Shown here: in pieces, positions 22,467 through 31,436 of the stretch
Numbering within the stretch: position 1 is the first letter of the stretch
Layout: the number at the start of each line of letters is the position of its first letter
DNA from: UBA6197 sp047638075
GTDB lineage: Bacteria; Pseudomonadota; Alphaproteobacteria; Rhodobacterales; Rhodobacteraceae
Direction: 5' to 3'
DNA: 64,000 nucleotides
Assembly (NCBI RefSeq): GCF_047638075.1
Contig: NZ_JBLJBV010000082.1
Span: 1-64,000, forward strand
Program-made: the position numbers and the translations under genes
Notes under the pieces: generated by a model
Told to the model about the DNA's origin: nothing
Databases searched by the model: none
The model's input: the letters and a program-made list of their open reading frames with translations, nothing else

Positions 22467-23045
22467 ATGATCCGGCGGCTATACGAGCGAACATTGATGC
22501 TGGCGGGGCACCGCCACGCGCTTTGGGCACTGGCCGCGGTGGCCTTTATCGAATCATCGGTGTTTCCGATCCCGCCGGATGTGCTGTTGATCCCGATGAT
22601 CCTTGCCGCGCCGTCGCGCGCGTTCTTGTTTGCGTTTGTGGCAACGGCTGCTTCTGTGCTGGGCGGTCTGCTGGGTTACGCTATCGGCTGGGGGCTGATG
22701 GATGCTGTCGGCAGACCCGTGTTGGAGCTTTATGGCAAGACCGACGCGTTCGCGACCCTGTCGGCCCGGTTCAACGCCTGGGGCGGCTGGGCGGTGCTGA
22801 TTGCGGGCGTGACGCCGTTTCCCTATAAGGTCATCACGATATTTGCAGGCACCACAGGGCTGGGCCTGCCGCTGTTCATCGGCGTGTCGATTCTGGCGCG
22901 GGCCTTGCGGTTTTTTCTGGTCGCCGCGCTTTTGTGGAAATTCGGGGCGCCGGTGCGCGACTTCATTGAACGCCGGCTGGGGCTGATGTTCACCCTTTTC
23001 ACCGTGATGCTGATCGGTGGCTTTTATGTGCTGAGGTACTTATGA
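22467..23045 (+). CDS. DedA/YqaA-type membrane protein (VTT domain), 192 aa
   Basis: A polytopic inner-membrane protein with the VTT-domain (SNARE-associated) pattern. FIESSVFPIPPDVLLIPMIL, with the paired prolines, is followed by a glycine-rich helix (SVLGGLLGYAIGWGLMD), and later AGVTPFPYKVITIFAGTTG and FIGVSILARALRFFLVA. These two re-entrant motifs, each with F.PIP or TPFPYK, are typical of the YqaA/DedA branch, which is implicated in lipid scrambling and membrane homeostasis. The stop overlaps the dsbB start by four bases (ATGA), so the two are co-translated. Confidence 0.87.
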   Translation: MIRRLYERTLMLAGHRHALWALAAVAFIESSVFPIPPDVLLIPMILAAPSRAFLFAFVATAASVLGGLLGYAIGWGLMDAVGRPVLELYGKTDAFATLSARFNAWGGWAVLIAGVTPFPYKVITIFAGTTGLGLPLFIGVSILARALRFFLVAALLWKFGAPVRDFIERRLGLMFTLFTVMLIGGFYVLRYL

Positions 23046-23515
23046 TTCTGACATCCCTGTCGCGACGCGGCATCGTTTTTCTGGCCGCGGGCGGTTCCGC
23101 CGTTCTTTTGGCTGCCGGGCTGATCTTTCAGGCGTTCGGCTATGCGCCTTGTGATCTGTGCATCGTGCAGCGCTGGCCGCATGTCGCGGCGGTGGCGATC
23201 GGCGTGGTGGCGCTTTTGTGGCGCCCGGCTGATTGGCTGATCTGGCTGGGGGCGTTGGCCGCGGCCACGACCGGCGCTGTGGGCGTGTTTCATACCGGGG
23301 TCGAGCGGAAATGGTGGCCCGGGCCTGACACCTGCACCTCTGGTCCTATCGGCGGGGTTTCAACGCAAGATCTGATGGCGCAGATTTTGTCAGCGCCTCT
23401 GGTGCGCTGCGATCAGCCCGCGTTTGAGGTCTTTGGCATCTCGATGGCGACGATGAACGCGGTCGCGTCATTCGCGCTGGTGGCAATCTGGGTCTGGTCC
23501 TTGCGCCGCGTGTAA
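23042..23515 (+). CDS. dsbB: Disulfide bond formation protein B, 157 aa
   Basis: A four-helix inner-membrane quinone reductase that reoxidises DsbA. The first periplasmic loop holds the CxxC pair Cys37-Cys40 (YAPCDLCIVQRWPH), the second holds Cys98 (PGPDTCTSG) and Cys123 (LVRCDQPAFEVFGISMA), all as expected. Four hydrophobic segments alternate with these loops. The Arg in CIVQRW, which interacts with quinone, is present. The gene overlaps the end of the VTT-domain gene. Confidence 0.93.
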   Translation: MILTSLSRRGIVFLAAGGSAVLLAAGLIFQAFGYAPCDLCIVQRWPHVAAVAIGVVALLWRPADWLIWLGALAAATTGAVGVFHTGVERKWWPGPDTCTSGPIGGVSTQDLMAQILSAPLVRCDQPAFEVFGISMATMNAVASFALVAIWVWSLRRV

Positions 23516-23548
23516 CGCCGATGTTCGGCGGGCATGCGGATCGGGCCA

Positions 23549-23578
23549 TTGCACCGCAAGGGATGGATGGGCTATAGT
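23549..23578 (+). promoter_or_regulatory. Putative gyrA promoter
   Basis: TTGCAC (23549-23554) and TATAGT (23573-23578) are separated by 18 bp and lie 46 bp before the gyrA start. This is the best sigma-70-like pair in the short gap between dsbB and gyrA. Confidence 0.5.
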
Positions 23579-23623
23579 CCGGCCCAACAATATCTAGAAT
23601 AAACAAACAAGGGCCAGATCCCC

Positions 23624-26410
23624 GTGACCGATACCCCGGAAACTCCTGAAACTGCGGATGAAATGCCTTCGCGCCCGACCCCCGCAAGCCCGACCGTTTC
23701 AATCTCGGAAGAGATGAAAACCGCCTATCTCGATTACGCGATGAGCGTGATTGTCAGCCGCGCGATCCCCGATCTGCGTGACGGGTTGAAACCTGTGCAT
23801 CGGCGGATCCTGTTTGCGATGCATGAGACCGGAAATACCCACGAAAAACCCTACCGCAAATCAGCCCGACCGGTGGGTGATACCATGGGTAAGTATCACC
23901 CGCACGGCGACGCCTCGATTTATGATGCGCTGGTGCGGATGGCGCAGCCCTTCTCGATGAGCCTGAAGCTCTTGGACGGGCAGGGCAACTTTGGTTCGAT
24001 GGATGGCGATAGCGCGGCGGCGATGCGTTATACCGAAGTGCGGATGGACAAAGCGGCCAGCGCGCTTTTGGCCGATATCGAAAAAGACACCGTCGATTTT
24101 CAGGACAACTATGATGGCAAGGACCGCGAACCCACGGTTCTGCCGGCACGGTTTCCCAACATGCTGGTCAACGGTGCAGGCGGCATTGCCGTCGGCATGG
24201 CCACCAACATTCCGCCGCACAATCTGGGCGAGGTCGTTGATGCCACGCTGGCGCTGATCGAAAACCCCGACATGCCCGCCGAGGCGCTGATGGAGATCAT
24301 CCCCGCGCCCGATTTCCCGACCGGCGGGCAGATCATGGGCCGGGGCGGTGCGCGCAAAGCCTATCTTGAGGGGCGCGGCAGCGTCATCATCCGCGCCAAG
24401 ACCCGTGTCGAAGAAATCCGCAAGGACCGGTTTGCCATCGTTGTCGATGAGATCCCCTATCAGGTGAACAAGGCCACGATGATCGAAAAGATCGCGGAGT
24501 TGGTGCGCGACAAGAAGATCGAAGGCATCAGCCATGTGCAGGACGAATCCGACCGCGTCGGCGTGCGTGTGGTGATCGAATTGAAACGCGATGCGACGGC
24601 GGACGTGGTGTTGAACCAGCTGTTCCGCTTTACCCCGATGCAGACCAGTTTCGGCTGTAACATGCTGGCGCTGAACGGCGGCAAGCCCGAACAGTTGACG
24701 CTGCATGATTTTCTAAGCCATTTCATTACTTTCCGCGAAGAAGTTGTTGCACGCCGCACCGCCTTTGAATTGCGCCGCGCCCGCGAACGCAGCCACATTC
24801 TGTGCGGCCTGGCGGTGGCAGTGTCCAACGTTGATGAGGTGGTACGCACCATCCGCAGCAGCGCCGATGCCCCCGAGGCCCGCGAACGGCTGATGACCCG
24901 ACGCTGGCCCGCGCATGACATCGCGGAATATATCCGCCTGATCGACGATCCCGCCCACCCGATCAACGAGGATGGCACCTATAACCTTTCGGAAACCCAG
25001 GCCCGCGCCATTCTGGAACTGCGCCTGCAGCGGCTGACCGCACTGGGCGTGAAAGAGGTCACCGACGAGCTTCAGGAGTTGGCCGAAAAGATCCGCGACT
25101 ATCTGGCGATCCTGGGGTCGCGCGACCGGATCATGGGCATCATCTCGGATGAGCTGCGCGACGTGCGCGCCGCGTTTGCCGTGCCGCGCCGGACCGAGAT
25201 CATCGACTGGGCCGGTGACATGGACGACGAAGACCTGATCGAGCGTGAAGACATGGTCGTGACGATAACCTCGGGCGGCTATATCAAACGCACCAATCTG
25301 GCCGAATTTCGCGCGCAACGCCGTGGCGGCAAGGGGCTGTCGTCGATGGCGACCAAAGAGGATGATGTGGTGACCACGCTGTTTGTGGCCAACACCCACA
25401 CGCAGCTTTTGTTCTTTACCACCGACGGCATGGTTTACCGGCTGAAATGCTGGCGCTTGCCGCTGGCGGGACGCAACGCCAAGGGCAAGGCCATGGTGAA
25501 TATCCTGCCAATCCAGTCTGGCATTTCCATAGCCGCGCTGATGCCCGTCGACGCCCCCGAGTCCGAGTGGGATGATCTTCAGGTGATCTTTGCCACCTCC
25601 GAAGGCGATGTGCGCCGCAACGCGCTGTCTGACTTTGCCAATGTGATGCGCAACGGCAAGATCGCGATGAAACTGCCAGAAGGCGTCAACCTTGTGGATG
25701 CGCGTATTGCCGATGCGGGCGATGATGTGATGCTGGTGACGGCCTTGGGCCGGGCGATCCGCTTTCCGACAACTGCGGTGCGGGTGTTCAAGGGCCGCGA
25801 TTCTACCGGGGTGCGCGGCATCCGGCTGGCGGCGGGCGACAGGGTCGTCTCAATGTCCATCCTGCGCCATTTCGAGGCCGAGGCCGCAGAACGTTCGGCC
25901 TACCTCAAGCAACGCCGTCTGGTGGCGGGTGCGGTGGACGACGCCGTTGAGCCGGACGAAGACGAAGACGCGGTCGAGGGCGGCCAGCTAAGCCCCGAAC
26001 GCTATGCCGAAATGTCCGCGGTTGAGGAGCTGATCCTGACCATCACCGAACGTGGCGCGGGCAAGATTTCGTCCAGCCATGATTATCCGGTGCGCGGCCG
26101 TGGCGGCATGGGCGTCAAGGCGATGGATGGCGCGATGCGCGGTGGGGCGCTTGTGGCGTCGTTCCCGGTTGAGGCGACAGATCAGGTGATGCTGGCCACG
26201 TCAACCGGCCAGTCGATCCGCTGCCCGGTTGCAGGGATCTCGTTCCGGTCGCGCTCGGCTGGGGGGGTCAAGGTATTTGACACCGCCAAAGGCGAAGTGG
26301 TGGTTTCGGTCGCCCGCATTGCCGATCATGGCGATGAGACCGGAATTGAGGCCGAGTCAGTGACCGGGCCAGAGGCTGGGCCAGCGATCAAAGGCGAAGG
26401 TGATCTGTAA
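23624..26410 (+). CDS. gyrA: DNA gyrase subunit A, 928 aa
   Basis: Breakage-reunion subunit of DNA gyrase. The start is GTG 23624, followed by a Pro/Thr-rich extension and the conserved YLDYAMSVIVSRAIPDLRDG. The active-site tyrosine is Tyr136 (AAAMRYTEVR). The quinolone-determining region reads KYHPHGDASIYDALVRMAQP, so residue 97 (E. coli Ser83) is Ala while residue 101 (E. coli Asp87) is Asp. The C-terminal beta-pinwheel includes the GyrA-box QRRGGKG near residue 565. An acidic insertion (EPDEDEDAVEGG) lies around 780. It is followed by a strong terminator. Length is normal for alphaproteobacteria. Confidence 0.97.
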   Translation: MTDTPETPETADEMPSRPTPASPTVSISEEMKTAYLDYAMSVIVSRAIPDLRDGLKPVHRRILFAMHETGNTHEKPYRKSARPVGDTMGKYHPHGDASIYDALVRMAQPFSMSLKLLDGQGNFGSMDGDSAAAMRYTEVRMDKAASALLADIEKDTVDFQDNYDGKDREPTVLPARFPNMLVNGAGGIAVGMATNIPPHNLGEVVDATLALIENPDMPAEALMEIIPAPDFPTGGQIMGRGGARKAYLEGRGSVIIRAKTRVEEIRKDRFAIVVDEIPYQVNKATMIEKIAELVRDKKIEGISHVQDESDRVGVRVVIELKRDATADVVLNQLFRFTPMQTSFGCNMLALNGGKPEQLTLHDFLSHFITFREEVVARRTAFELRRARERSHILCGLAVAVSNVDEVVRTIRSSADAPEARERLMTRRWPAHDIAEYIRLIDDPAHPINEDGTYNLSETQARAILELRLQRLTALGVKEVTDELQELAEKIRDYLAILGSRDRIMGIISDELRDVRAAFAVPRRTEIIDWAGDMDDEDLIEREDMVVTITSGGYIKRTNLAEFRAQRRGGKGLSSMATKEDDVVTTLFVANTHTQLLFFTTDGMVYRLKCWRLPLAGRNAKGKAMVNILPIQSGISIAALMPVDAPESEWDDLQVIFATSEGDVRRNALSDFANVMRNGKIAMKLPEGVNLVDARIADAGDDVMLVTALGRAIRFPTTAVRVFKGRDSTGVRGIRLAAGDRVVSMSILRHFEAEAAERSAYLKQRRLVAGAVDDAVEPDEDEDAVEGGQLSPERYAEMSAVEELILTITERGAGKISSSHDYPVRGRGGMGVKAMDGAMRGGALVASFPVEATDQVMLATSTGQSIRCPVAGISFRSRSAGGVKVFDTAKGEVVVSVARIADHGDETGIEAESVTGPEAGPAIKGEGDL

Positions 26411-26443
26411 CGAAAGCGCCACAGACGAAAGACTATCCCCCCG

Positions 26444-26480
26444 CGCGCCGGCACGAAGTTGAAAATTTCGTGCCGGCGCG
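26444..26480 (+). terminator. Terminator after gyrA
   Basis: CGCGCCGGCACGAA (26444-26457) pairs perfectly with TTCGTGCCGGCGCG (26467-26480), a 14-bp stem with a nine-base loop. Only a short TTAATAT follows. The symmetry would also stop transcription from the right. Confidence 0.75.
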
Positions 26481-26523
26481 TTAATATGTGTAAATAACGC
26501 AAACTGTTTCATGTGAGGCGACA

Positions 26524-27237
26524 ATGAACAAAATAGCACTCTTCGCGCTTGGCGCGACGCTGATGTCTGCCCCGGCTTTCGCGTTCGAATTCAATGGCGG
26601 CTCGCTTGGCCTTGGCTATTCGGCCTTCACCGATGACGACATCGTCGCCCCCGATACGACACTATCGAAGTCGATGATCGACGGCTCGATCGAGATGGGC
26701 TTTACCCCGATGTGGGCCGCGCAGCTTGATCTGGCGTTTGCGGATCTTGACGCAAGCAACATTGATATCAACAACGTCACGCTGCACGGCATCTATCACA
26801 TGGACGCCGCCACCTCTTTCGGTGCGTTTATCGGGCGTGACGACTTTGACTCGGACAATCTGGATTTGTACGGGCTTGAGTTTCGTCATGACATGCAGGC
26901 GATAAGTCTGGAGGGGTATCTGGGCCGCAGCAAGGACGTTGGCGAGTCGGACGTGATGTTCGGTCTTGGTGGGCGCTATGCCGTCAGCGACCAGTTCGGG
27001 CTGGGGCTTAACTATGACCGCATAACATCGGACGGTAGTGATATATCGACCATCGCGCTAGGCGCTGACTATGCGGTTATGCCAAACGTGCTTTTGTCAG
27101 CCAAGATCGGTTCGGCAGACCTTCCGTTTACCGGCTCTGAAACCTACTTTGGCATCGGTGTGGAATATACCTTTGGTCCGAAGGGTGGCACCACATTCGG
27201 CCCGCGTGGCCTGACATATATTCTGCCCGGGCTTTGA
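26524..27237 (+). CDS. Outer membrane beta-barrel protein, 237 aa
   Basis: It has a signal peptide (MNKIALFALGATLMSAPAFA, cut before FEF) and then alternating amphipathic strands with Gly/Asp turns. Examples are GGSLGLGYSAFTDDD, MWAAQLDLAFADLD and FGLGLNYDRITSDG. It ends with a strand run toward GVEYTFGP. This is the pattern of a small outer-membrane porin or OmpA-like barrel; no peptidoglycan-binding domain is present. I cannot assign a substrate. The ATG has a GAGG site five bases upstream and the gene is bracketed by terminators, so it is monocistronic. Confidence 0.75.
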   Translation: MNKIALFALGATLMSAPAFAFEFNGGSLGLGYSAFTDDDIVAPDTTLSKSMIDGSIEMGFTPMWAAQLDLAFADLDASNIDINNVTLHGIYHMDAATSFGAFIGRDDFDSDNLDLYGLEFRHDMQAISLEGYLGRSKDVGESDVMFGLGGRYAVSDQFGLGLNYDRITSDGSDISTIALGADYAVMPNVLLSAKIGSADLPFTGSETYFGIGVEYTFGPKGGTTFGPRGLTYILPGL

Positions 27238-27260
27238 TCGGCCCAAAGGTTCAAAACATC

Positions 27261-27288
27261 GGGTCGCCACAGTTGTGGCGGCCCTTTT
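27261..27288 (+). terminator. Terminator after the barrel protein
   Basis: GGGTCGCCAC (27261-27270) pairs with GTGGCGGCCC (27275-27284), one T-G wobble, tetraloop AGTT, followed by TTTTCTTTT. It is a standard intrinsic terminator in front of trmFO. Confidence 0.85.
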
Positions 27289-27319
27289 CTTTTGGCGCTA
27301 CCAAGGCTAGATCTGCCGC

Positions 27320-28660
27320 ATGACAAACACGCTTCACATCATTGGCGGCGGCATGGCCGGGTCCGAGGCCGCCTTTCAGGCCGCCGAGGCCGGGGTGCCG
27401 GTCGTCTTGCACGAAATGCGCCCCAGCGTTGGTACCTTCGCGCACCGCACCGGCAATTTCGCAGAGATGGTCTGCTCCAATTCCTTCCGTTCAGACGATG
27501 ATGAGCGTAACGCGGTTGGCCTGCTGCACTGGGAAATGCGTGCCGCCAACGGTCTGATCATGCAGATGGCACACAACCACCGCCTGCCCGCCGGTGGTGC
27601 GCTGGCCGTCGACCGCGACCTGTTCGCCCAATCTGTTACCGACCATTTGTTGGCGCATCCGCTGATTACCGCCGCGCCCGGCGAGATCACCGAACTGCCG
27701 CAGGATGGCCATTGGATCATCGCCACCGGGCCGCTGACCTCGGGCGCGCTGGCCGAAAGCATCCGCGCCGAAACCGGGGCCGAGGCACTGGCGTTTTTCG
27801 ACGCAATCGCGCCAATTGTTTACGCCGATACCGTCGATATGTCGGTCGCCTGGATGCAGTCGCGCTATGACAAAGGCGAAACGGTCGAAGAACAGACCGC
27901 CTATGTGAACTGTCCGATGACAAAGCCGCAGTATGAGGCCTTCATTGACGCCCTTCTGGCCGCCGACAAGACCGAGTTTCACGAGGGCGAAACCGCCGGG
28001 TATTTCGACGGCTGTCTGCCGATCGAAGTGATGGCCGAACGGGGCCGCGAAACGCTACGGTTCGGCCCGATGAAGCCCATCGGGCTGACCAATCCGCATG
28101 ACCCATCCGTCAAGGCCTATGCCGTGGTGCAACTGCGCCGCGATAACGCCCTGGGGACGCTTTACAATATGGTCGGCTTTCAGACCAAGATGAAGTATGG
28201 CGCGCAAACGTCTGTTTTCAAAATGATTCCTGGCCTTCAAGATGCAACATTTGCGCGGCTGGGCGGGATTCACCGCAATACGTTCATCAACTCGCCCACC
28301 TTGCTGGACAACCGCATGCGGCTGAAATCGCGCCCCAATATCCGCTTTGCGGGGCAGATCACCGGGGTTGAAGGCTATGTCGAAAGCGCGGCGATGGGCC
28401 TGCTGGCCGGGCGCATGGCGGCGGCCGAAATACTGGGGCGCGATCTGCCTCCGCCCCCCCTTGGCACCGCGATGGGCAGCCTGATCCACCACATTACCGG
28501 CGGCGCCGAGGCCAAGACCTTTCAGCCGATGAACGTGAATTTCGGCCTCTTTCCGCCAATCGACGCCAAGGGCGGGCGCCGGGGTCGCAAGGATCGATAC
28601 AAAGCCTATACGGACCGCGCCAAAGAGGCCTTTAATCAATGGCTTGCAGCCCAAAGCTGA
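27320..28660 (+). CDS. trmFO: Methylenetetrahydrofolate-tRNA-(uracil-5-)-methyltransferase, 446 aa
   Basis: A folate- and FAD-dependent enzyme that makes 5-methyluridine at position 54 of tRNAs. The FAD dinucleotide-binding motif is IIGGGMAGSEAA at residues 7-18. Conserved family segments follow: GTFAHRTGNFAEMVCSNSFR with the catalytic Cys, then SDDDERNAVGLLHWEMR, AYVNCPMTKPQYEAF with the second Cys, ETAGYFDGCLPIEVMAERG and RFAGQITGVEGYVESAAMG. Length is typical. The next gene starts 22 bases before this one ends. Confidence 0.96.
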   Translation: MTNTLHIIGGGMAGSEAAFQAAEAGVPVVLHEMRPSVGTFAHRTGNFAEMVCSNSFRSDDDERNAVGLLHWEMRAANGLIMQMAHNHRLPAGGALAVDRDLFAQSVTDHLLAHPLITAAPGEITELPQDGHWIIATGPLTSGALAESIRAETGAEALAFFDAIAPIVYADTVDMSVAWMQSRYDKGETVEEQTAYVNCPMTKPQYEAFIDALLAADKTEFHEGETAGYFDGCLPIEVMAERGRETLRFGPMKPIGLTNPHDPSVKAYAVVQLRRDNALGTLYNMVGFQTKMKYGAQTSVFKMIPGLQDATFARLGGIHRNTFINSPTLLDNRMRLKSRPNIRFAGQITGVEGYVESAAMGLLAGRMAAAEILGRDLPPPPLGTAMGSLIHHITGGAEAKTFQPMNVNFGLFPPIDAKGGRRGRKDRYKAYTDRAKEAFNQWLAAQS

Positions 28661-29493
28661 ACCGAACCCGGTTTGCGCCGTCGCCCACGGGTCTTTTGCA
28701 TCTTGGCCATGCCTACGCCGCGCTTGTCGCGCATGAACGCGCGCGCGTGGGGCAGTTTTTGCTGCGCGTGGAAGACATCGACCGCAGCCGCTGCCGTCCG
28801 GCCTATGAGGCCGCCTTGCAAGAGGATCTGGCCTGGCTTGGCCTGACCTGGCAGCAACCGGTCTGGCGGCAATCGGAACGGCTGGCCACCTATGCTGCGG
28901 CGGTTGAGCGGTTGATATCGCTGGATCTTTGTTACCCTTGCCGCTGCACGCGGCGCGATATCCGGGCAAGCCTTTCCGCCCCGCAAGAAGGGGTGCATGG
29001 GCCTGATGGGCTGGTCTACCCCGGAACATGCCGCCATAGGCTGATGGGGGATGCGGGGCCGGCGGATGCGATCCGGCTGAACCTGTCGCGCGCGTTTGAC
29101 CATCTTGGCCCTGCGGCGTTGTGCTTTGTTGAAACGGGGCCCGCTATGGCCGGCCCACATACCGTGCATAAGGAATGGCTGTTGACCCAGGCCGGGGACA
29201 TCATTTTGGCGCGTCGCGATATGGGAACGTCTTATCATCTTGCCGTGGTTGTCGATGATGCCGCGCAGCGCATAACCGAGGTGACGCGCGGTGAAGATCT
29301 GTTCGAGGCGACCTTTATCCATGTGCTGCTGCAAGCCTTGCTTGGCCTGCCGACACCCGCCTATCACCATCACAAGCTGATCCGGGACGACGCCGGAAAG
29401 CGGCTGGCCAAGCGTGACGATGCGCGCGCACTGCGCCGCTATCGTGATGACGGTGCGAGCCCTGCGGATATTCGCCGGATGATCGGGCTATAG
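28639..29493 (+). CDS. gluQ: Glutamyl-Q tRNA(Asp) synthetase, 284 aa
   Basis: A truncated GluRS-like enzyme that attaches glutamate to queuosine in tRNA-Asp. It has the HIGH-like motif FAPSPTGLLHLGHAYAAL, RVEDIDRSRCRPAY, a zinc-binding set (LCYPCRCTRRD, later CRH), DIILARRDMGTSYHLAVVVD and a degenerate KMSKS (GKRLAKRDDA). It lacks the anticodon-binding domain of full GluRS, as expected. It is translationally linked to trmFO by a 22-bp overlap, and both act on tRNA modification. It ends with a normal TAG stop. Confidence 0.93.
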   Translation: MACSPKLNRTRFAPSPTGLLHLGHAYAALVAHERARVGQFLLRVEDIDRSRCRPAYEAALQEDLAWLGLTWQQPVWRQSERLATYAAAVERLISLDLCYPCRCTRRDIRASLSAPQEGVHGPDGLVYPGTCRHRLMGDAGPADAIRLNLSRAFDHLGPAALCFVETGPAMAGPHTVHKEWLLTQAGDIILARRDMGTSYHLAVVVDDAAQRITEVTRGEDLFEATFIHVLLQALLGLPTPAYHHHKLIRDDAGKRLAKRDDARALRRYRDDGASPADIRRMIGL

Positions 29494-29694
29494 CGCCTCT
29501 TTTCCGCGGGCGGATTTCGGGCCACGGGCATGCTGTCAGGGCCGGGCCGGATTTTTTCACGAAAGGCGCTCAGCCACGGTTTTCACGACAAAGATCAAGC
29601 CGCACGGGGGGCTTGGGTTTTTCATCGGGGGCATTGCAGCATGCGATAAGGGCTTGCCAGCCGGTGCGGCGCCGGGCTAGCTAGCAGTGTCAGG

Positions 29695-29868
29695 ATCGGG
29701 AGAATCCGGTGGGCCATGCCAACCGGTGCCGAAGGAGCAACCGCCCCGGTAAACTCTCAGGCGCAAGGGACCGTTCTGGCAAAGGACTCTGGAGAGTGGC
29801 GCGAAAGCGCCCGCCGAAGGGATAACGATCTCAGGTGCCCCGGTTTTGGGGTAAGAACAGAGGGGGCA
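29695..29868 (+). promoter_or_regulatory. Tandem glycine riboswitch
   Basis: Two consecutive aptamers precede gcvT. The first contains CCGAAGGAGCAA, AAACTCTCAGGCGCAAGGGA and GGACTCTGGAGAG. The second contains GGCGCGAAAGCGCCCGCC, CCGAAGGGATAAC, ATCTCAGGTGCC and AACAGAGGGGG. These are the conserved blocks of the gcvT glycine riboswitch, which turns on glycine cleavage genes when glycine is bound. The expression platform would be the 68 bp up to the gcvT start, which includes the GGGG-rich ribosome binding site. The 200 bp before it hold no gene. Confidence 0.93.
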
Positions 29869-29936
29869 TCGGTTTGGGCGGGTCATCCGCCTTGGAAGCG
29901 ATGCCGGGGGACCGGCTGACAGAAAAGGGGGGCGGC

Positions 29937-31058
29937 ATGGCCGACCTGTTGCGCACCGGTCTTTATGACCTGCACATACGACTTGGCGCCAAGATGGTGC
30001 CGTTTGCGGGCTATGAGATGCCCGTTCAATACCCGATGGGCGTGCTGAAAGAGCATCTGCACACCCGCGCCAACGCGGGGCTGTTTGATGTTTCGCATAT
30101 GGGGCAGGTGATCTTGCGCGCAGCCTCTGGCAAGGCGGCGGACGCGGCACTTGCGCTAGAGGCATTGGTGCCGGTCGATCTGACCTCGCTGGCCGAGGGG
30201 CGGCAGCGCTATGCGATGTTCACCGATGAGGCGGGCGGGATCCTGGATGATCTGATGGTGGCCAACCGTGGCGATCATCTGTTTTTGGTGGTCAATGCGG
30301 GCTGCAAAGGGGCTGATATTGCCCATATGCGGGCGCATCTGGACCTTGAGGTGACCGAGATCACCGACCGCGCGCTGCTGGCGCTGCAAGGGCCGAAGGC
30401 CGAGGCGGTGCTGGCGCGGCTGGTGCCGGGTGCCGCTGCCATGCGGTTCATGGATGTGGCGGTGCTGGCCTGGAACGGGGTCGAGCTTTGGTTGTCGCGG
30501 TCCGGTTATACCGGCGAAGACGGGTATGAGATTTCTGTGCCTGACGCCGAGGCGCTGAATTTTGCCGAGGCGCTGTTGGCAATGCCCGAAGTGGCCCCGA
30601 TCGGCCTTGGCGCGCGCGACAGTCTGCGACTGGAGGCGGGGCTGTGTCTTTACGGTCATGACATTGACACCACCACCACCCCGGTTGAGGCGGGGCTGAC
30701 CTGGGCCATCCAAAAGGCCCGCCGCAGCGGCGGTGCCCGCGAAGGCGGCTTTCCGGGGGCGGCGCGGATCTTGCGCGAGTTGACCGATGGCACAGCGCGC
30801 AAACGCATGGGCCTTGCACCCGAAGGCCGCGCGCCAATGCGCGAAGGCGTTGAAATCTATGCCGGCCCCGAAGGCGGCGCGCCGATCGGCGCGGTGACGT
30901 CGGGCGGCTTTGGCCCGTCGATCAACGCGGCACTGGCGATGGCCTATCTGCCCGCCGACCTGACCATCGGCACCACCGTTTACGGCGAAGTGCGCGGCAA
31001 ACGTTTGCCCGCGCAGATCACGCCCATGCCTTTCCAACCCACAAACTATAAGCGCTGA
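29937..31058 (+). CDS. gcvT: Glycine cleavage system aminomethyltransferase (T-protein), 373 aa
   Basis: Transfers the methylene group from the lipoyl-H-protein intermediate to tetrahydrofolate, releasing ammonia. The start ATG 29937 follows AAGGGG and yields the conserved LYDLHIRLGAKMVPFAGYEM. Further motifs are GLFDVSHMGQV, MFTDEAGGILDDLMV, ALQGPKAEAV, RSGYTGEDGYEISV with the folate-binding Glu, and GLGARDSLRLEAGLCLYGHD with the catalytic Asp. It is the first gene of gcvT-gcvH-gcvP under the glycine riboswitch. Confidence 0.96.
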   Translation: MADLLRTGLYDLHIRLGAKMVPFAGYEMPVQYPMGVLKEHLHTRANAGLFDVSHMGQVILRAASGKAADAALALEALVPVDLTSLAEGRQRYAMFTDEAGGILDDLMVANRGDHLFLVVNAGCKGADIAHMRAHLDLEVTEITDRALLALQGPKAEAVLARLVPGAAAMRFMDVAVLAWNGVELWLSRSGYTGEDGYEISVPDAEALNFAEALLAMPEVAPIGLGARDSLRLEAGLCLYGHDIDTTTTPVEAGLTWAIQKARRSGGAREGGFPGAARILRELTDGTARKRMGLAPEGRAPMREGVEIYAGPEGGAPIGAVTSGGFGPSINAALAMAYLPADLTIGTTVYGEVRGKRLPAQITPMPFQPTNYKR

Positions 31059-31069
31059 GGAGCGTCACG

Positions 31070-31429
31070 ATGAAATATACCGAAGATCATGAATGGCTGC
31101 GTATCGAGGGTGACCTTGTCGTGGTGGGCATCACCGAACACGCCTCGGAGGCGTTGGGCGATGTGGTGTTTGTCGAACTGCCCGAAGTGGAAACCATGGT
31201 CGCCGCAGGCGATGAGGTGGTGGTGATCGAAAGCGTCAAGGCCGCGTCCGACATCAGCGCCCCGGTGGAAGGCGAGATTGTCGCCGTGAACGAGGCGCTG
31301 GCAGATAACCCCGGCCTTGTGAACGAAGATCCGCTGGGCGAGGCGTGGTTTTTCAAGCTGAAGGTCGATGATCTGTCGGTGCTCGACGGTTTCATGGACG
31401 AAGACGCCTATAAAGAGATGATCGGCTGA
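31070..31429 (+). CDS. gcvH: Glycine cleavage system H protein, 119 aa
   Basis: Lipoyl carrier shuttling the aminomethyl group between the P, T and L proteins. The lipoyl-accepting lysine is Lys57 in ESVKAASD, within the usual hairpin; the N-terminus YTEDHEWLRIEGD and C-terminus WFFKLKV are conserved. Length is standard. It lies 11 bp after gcvT and 7 bp before gcvP. Confidence 0.97.
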   Translation: MKYTEDHEWLRIEGDLVVVGITEHASEALGDVVFVELPEVETMVAAGDEVVVIESVKAASDISAPVEGEIVAVNEALADNPGLVNEDPLGEAWFFKLKVDDLSVLDGFMDEDAYKEMIG

Positions 31430-31436
31430 GGATATC

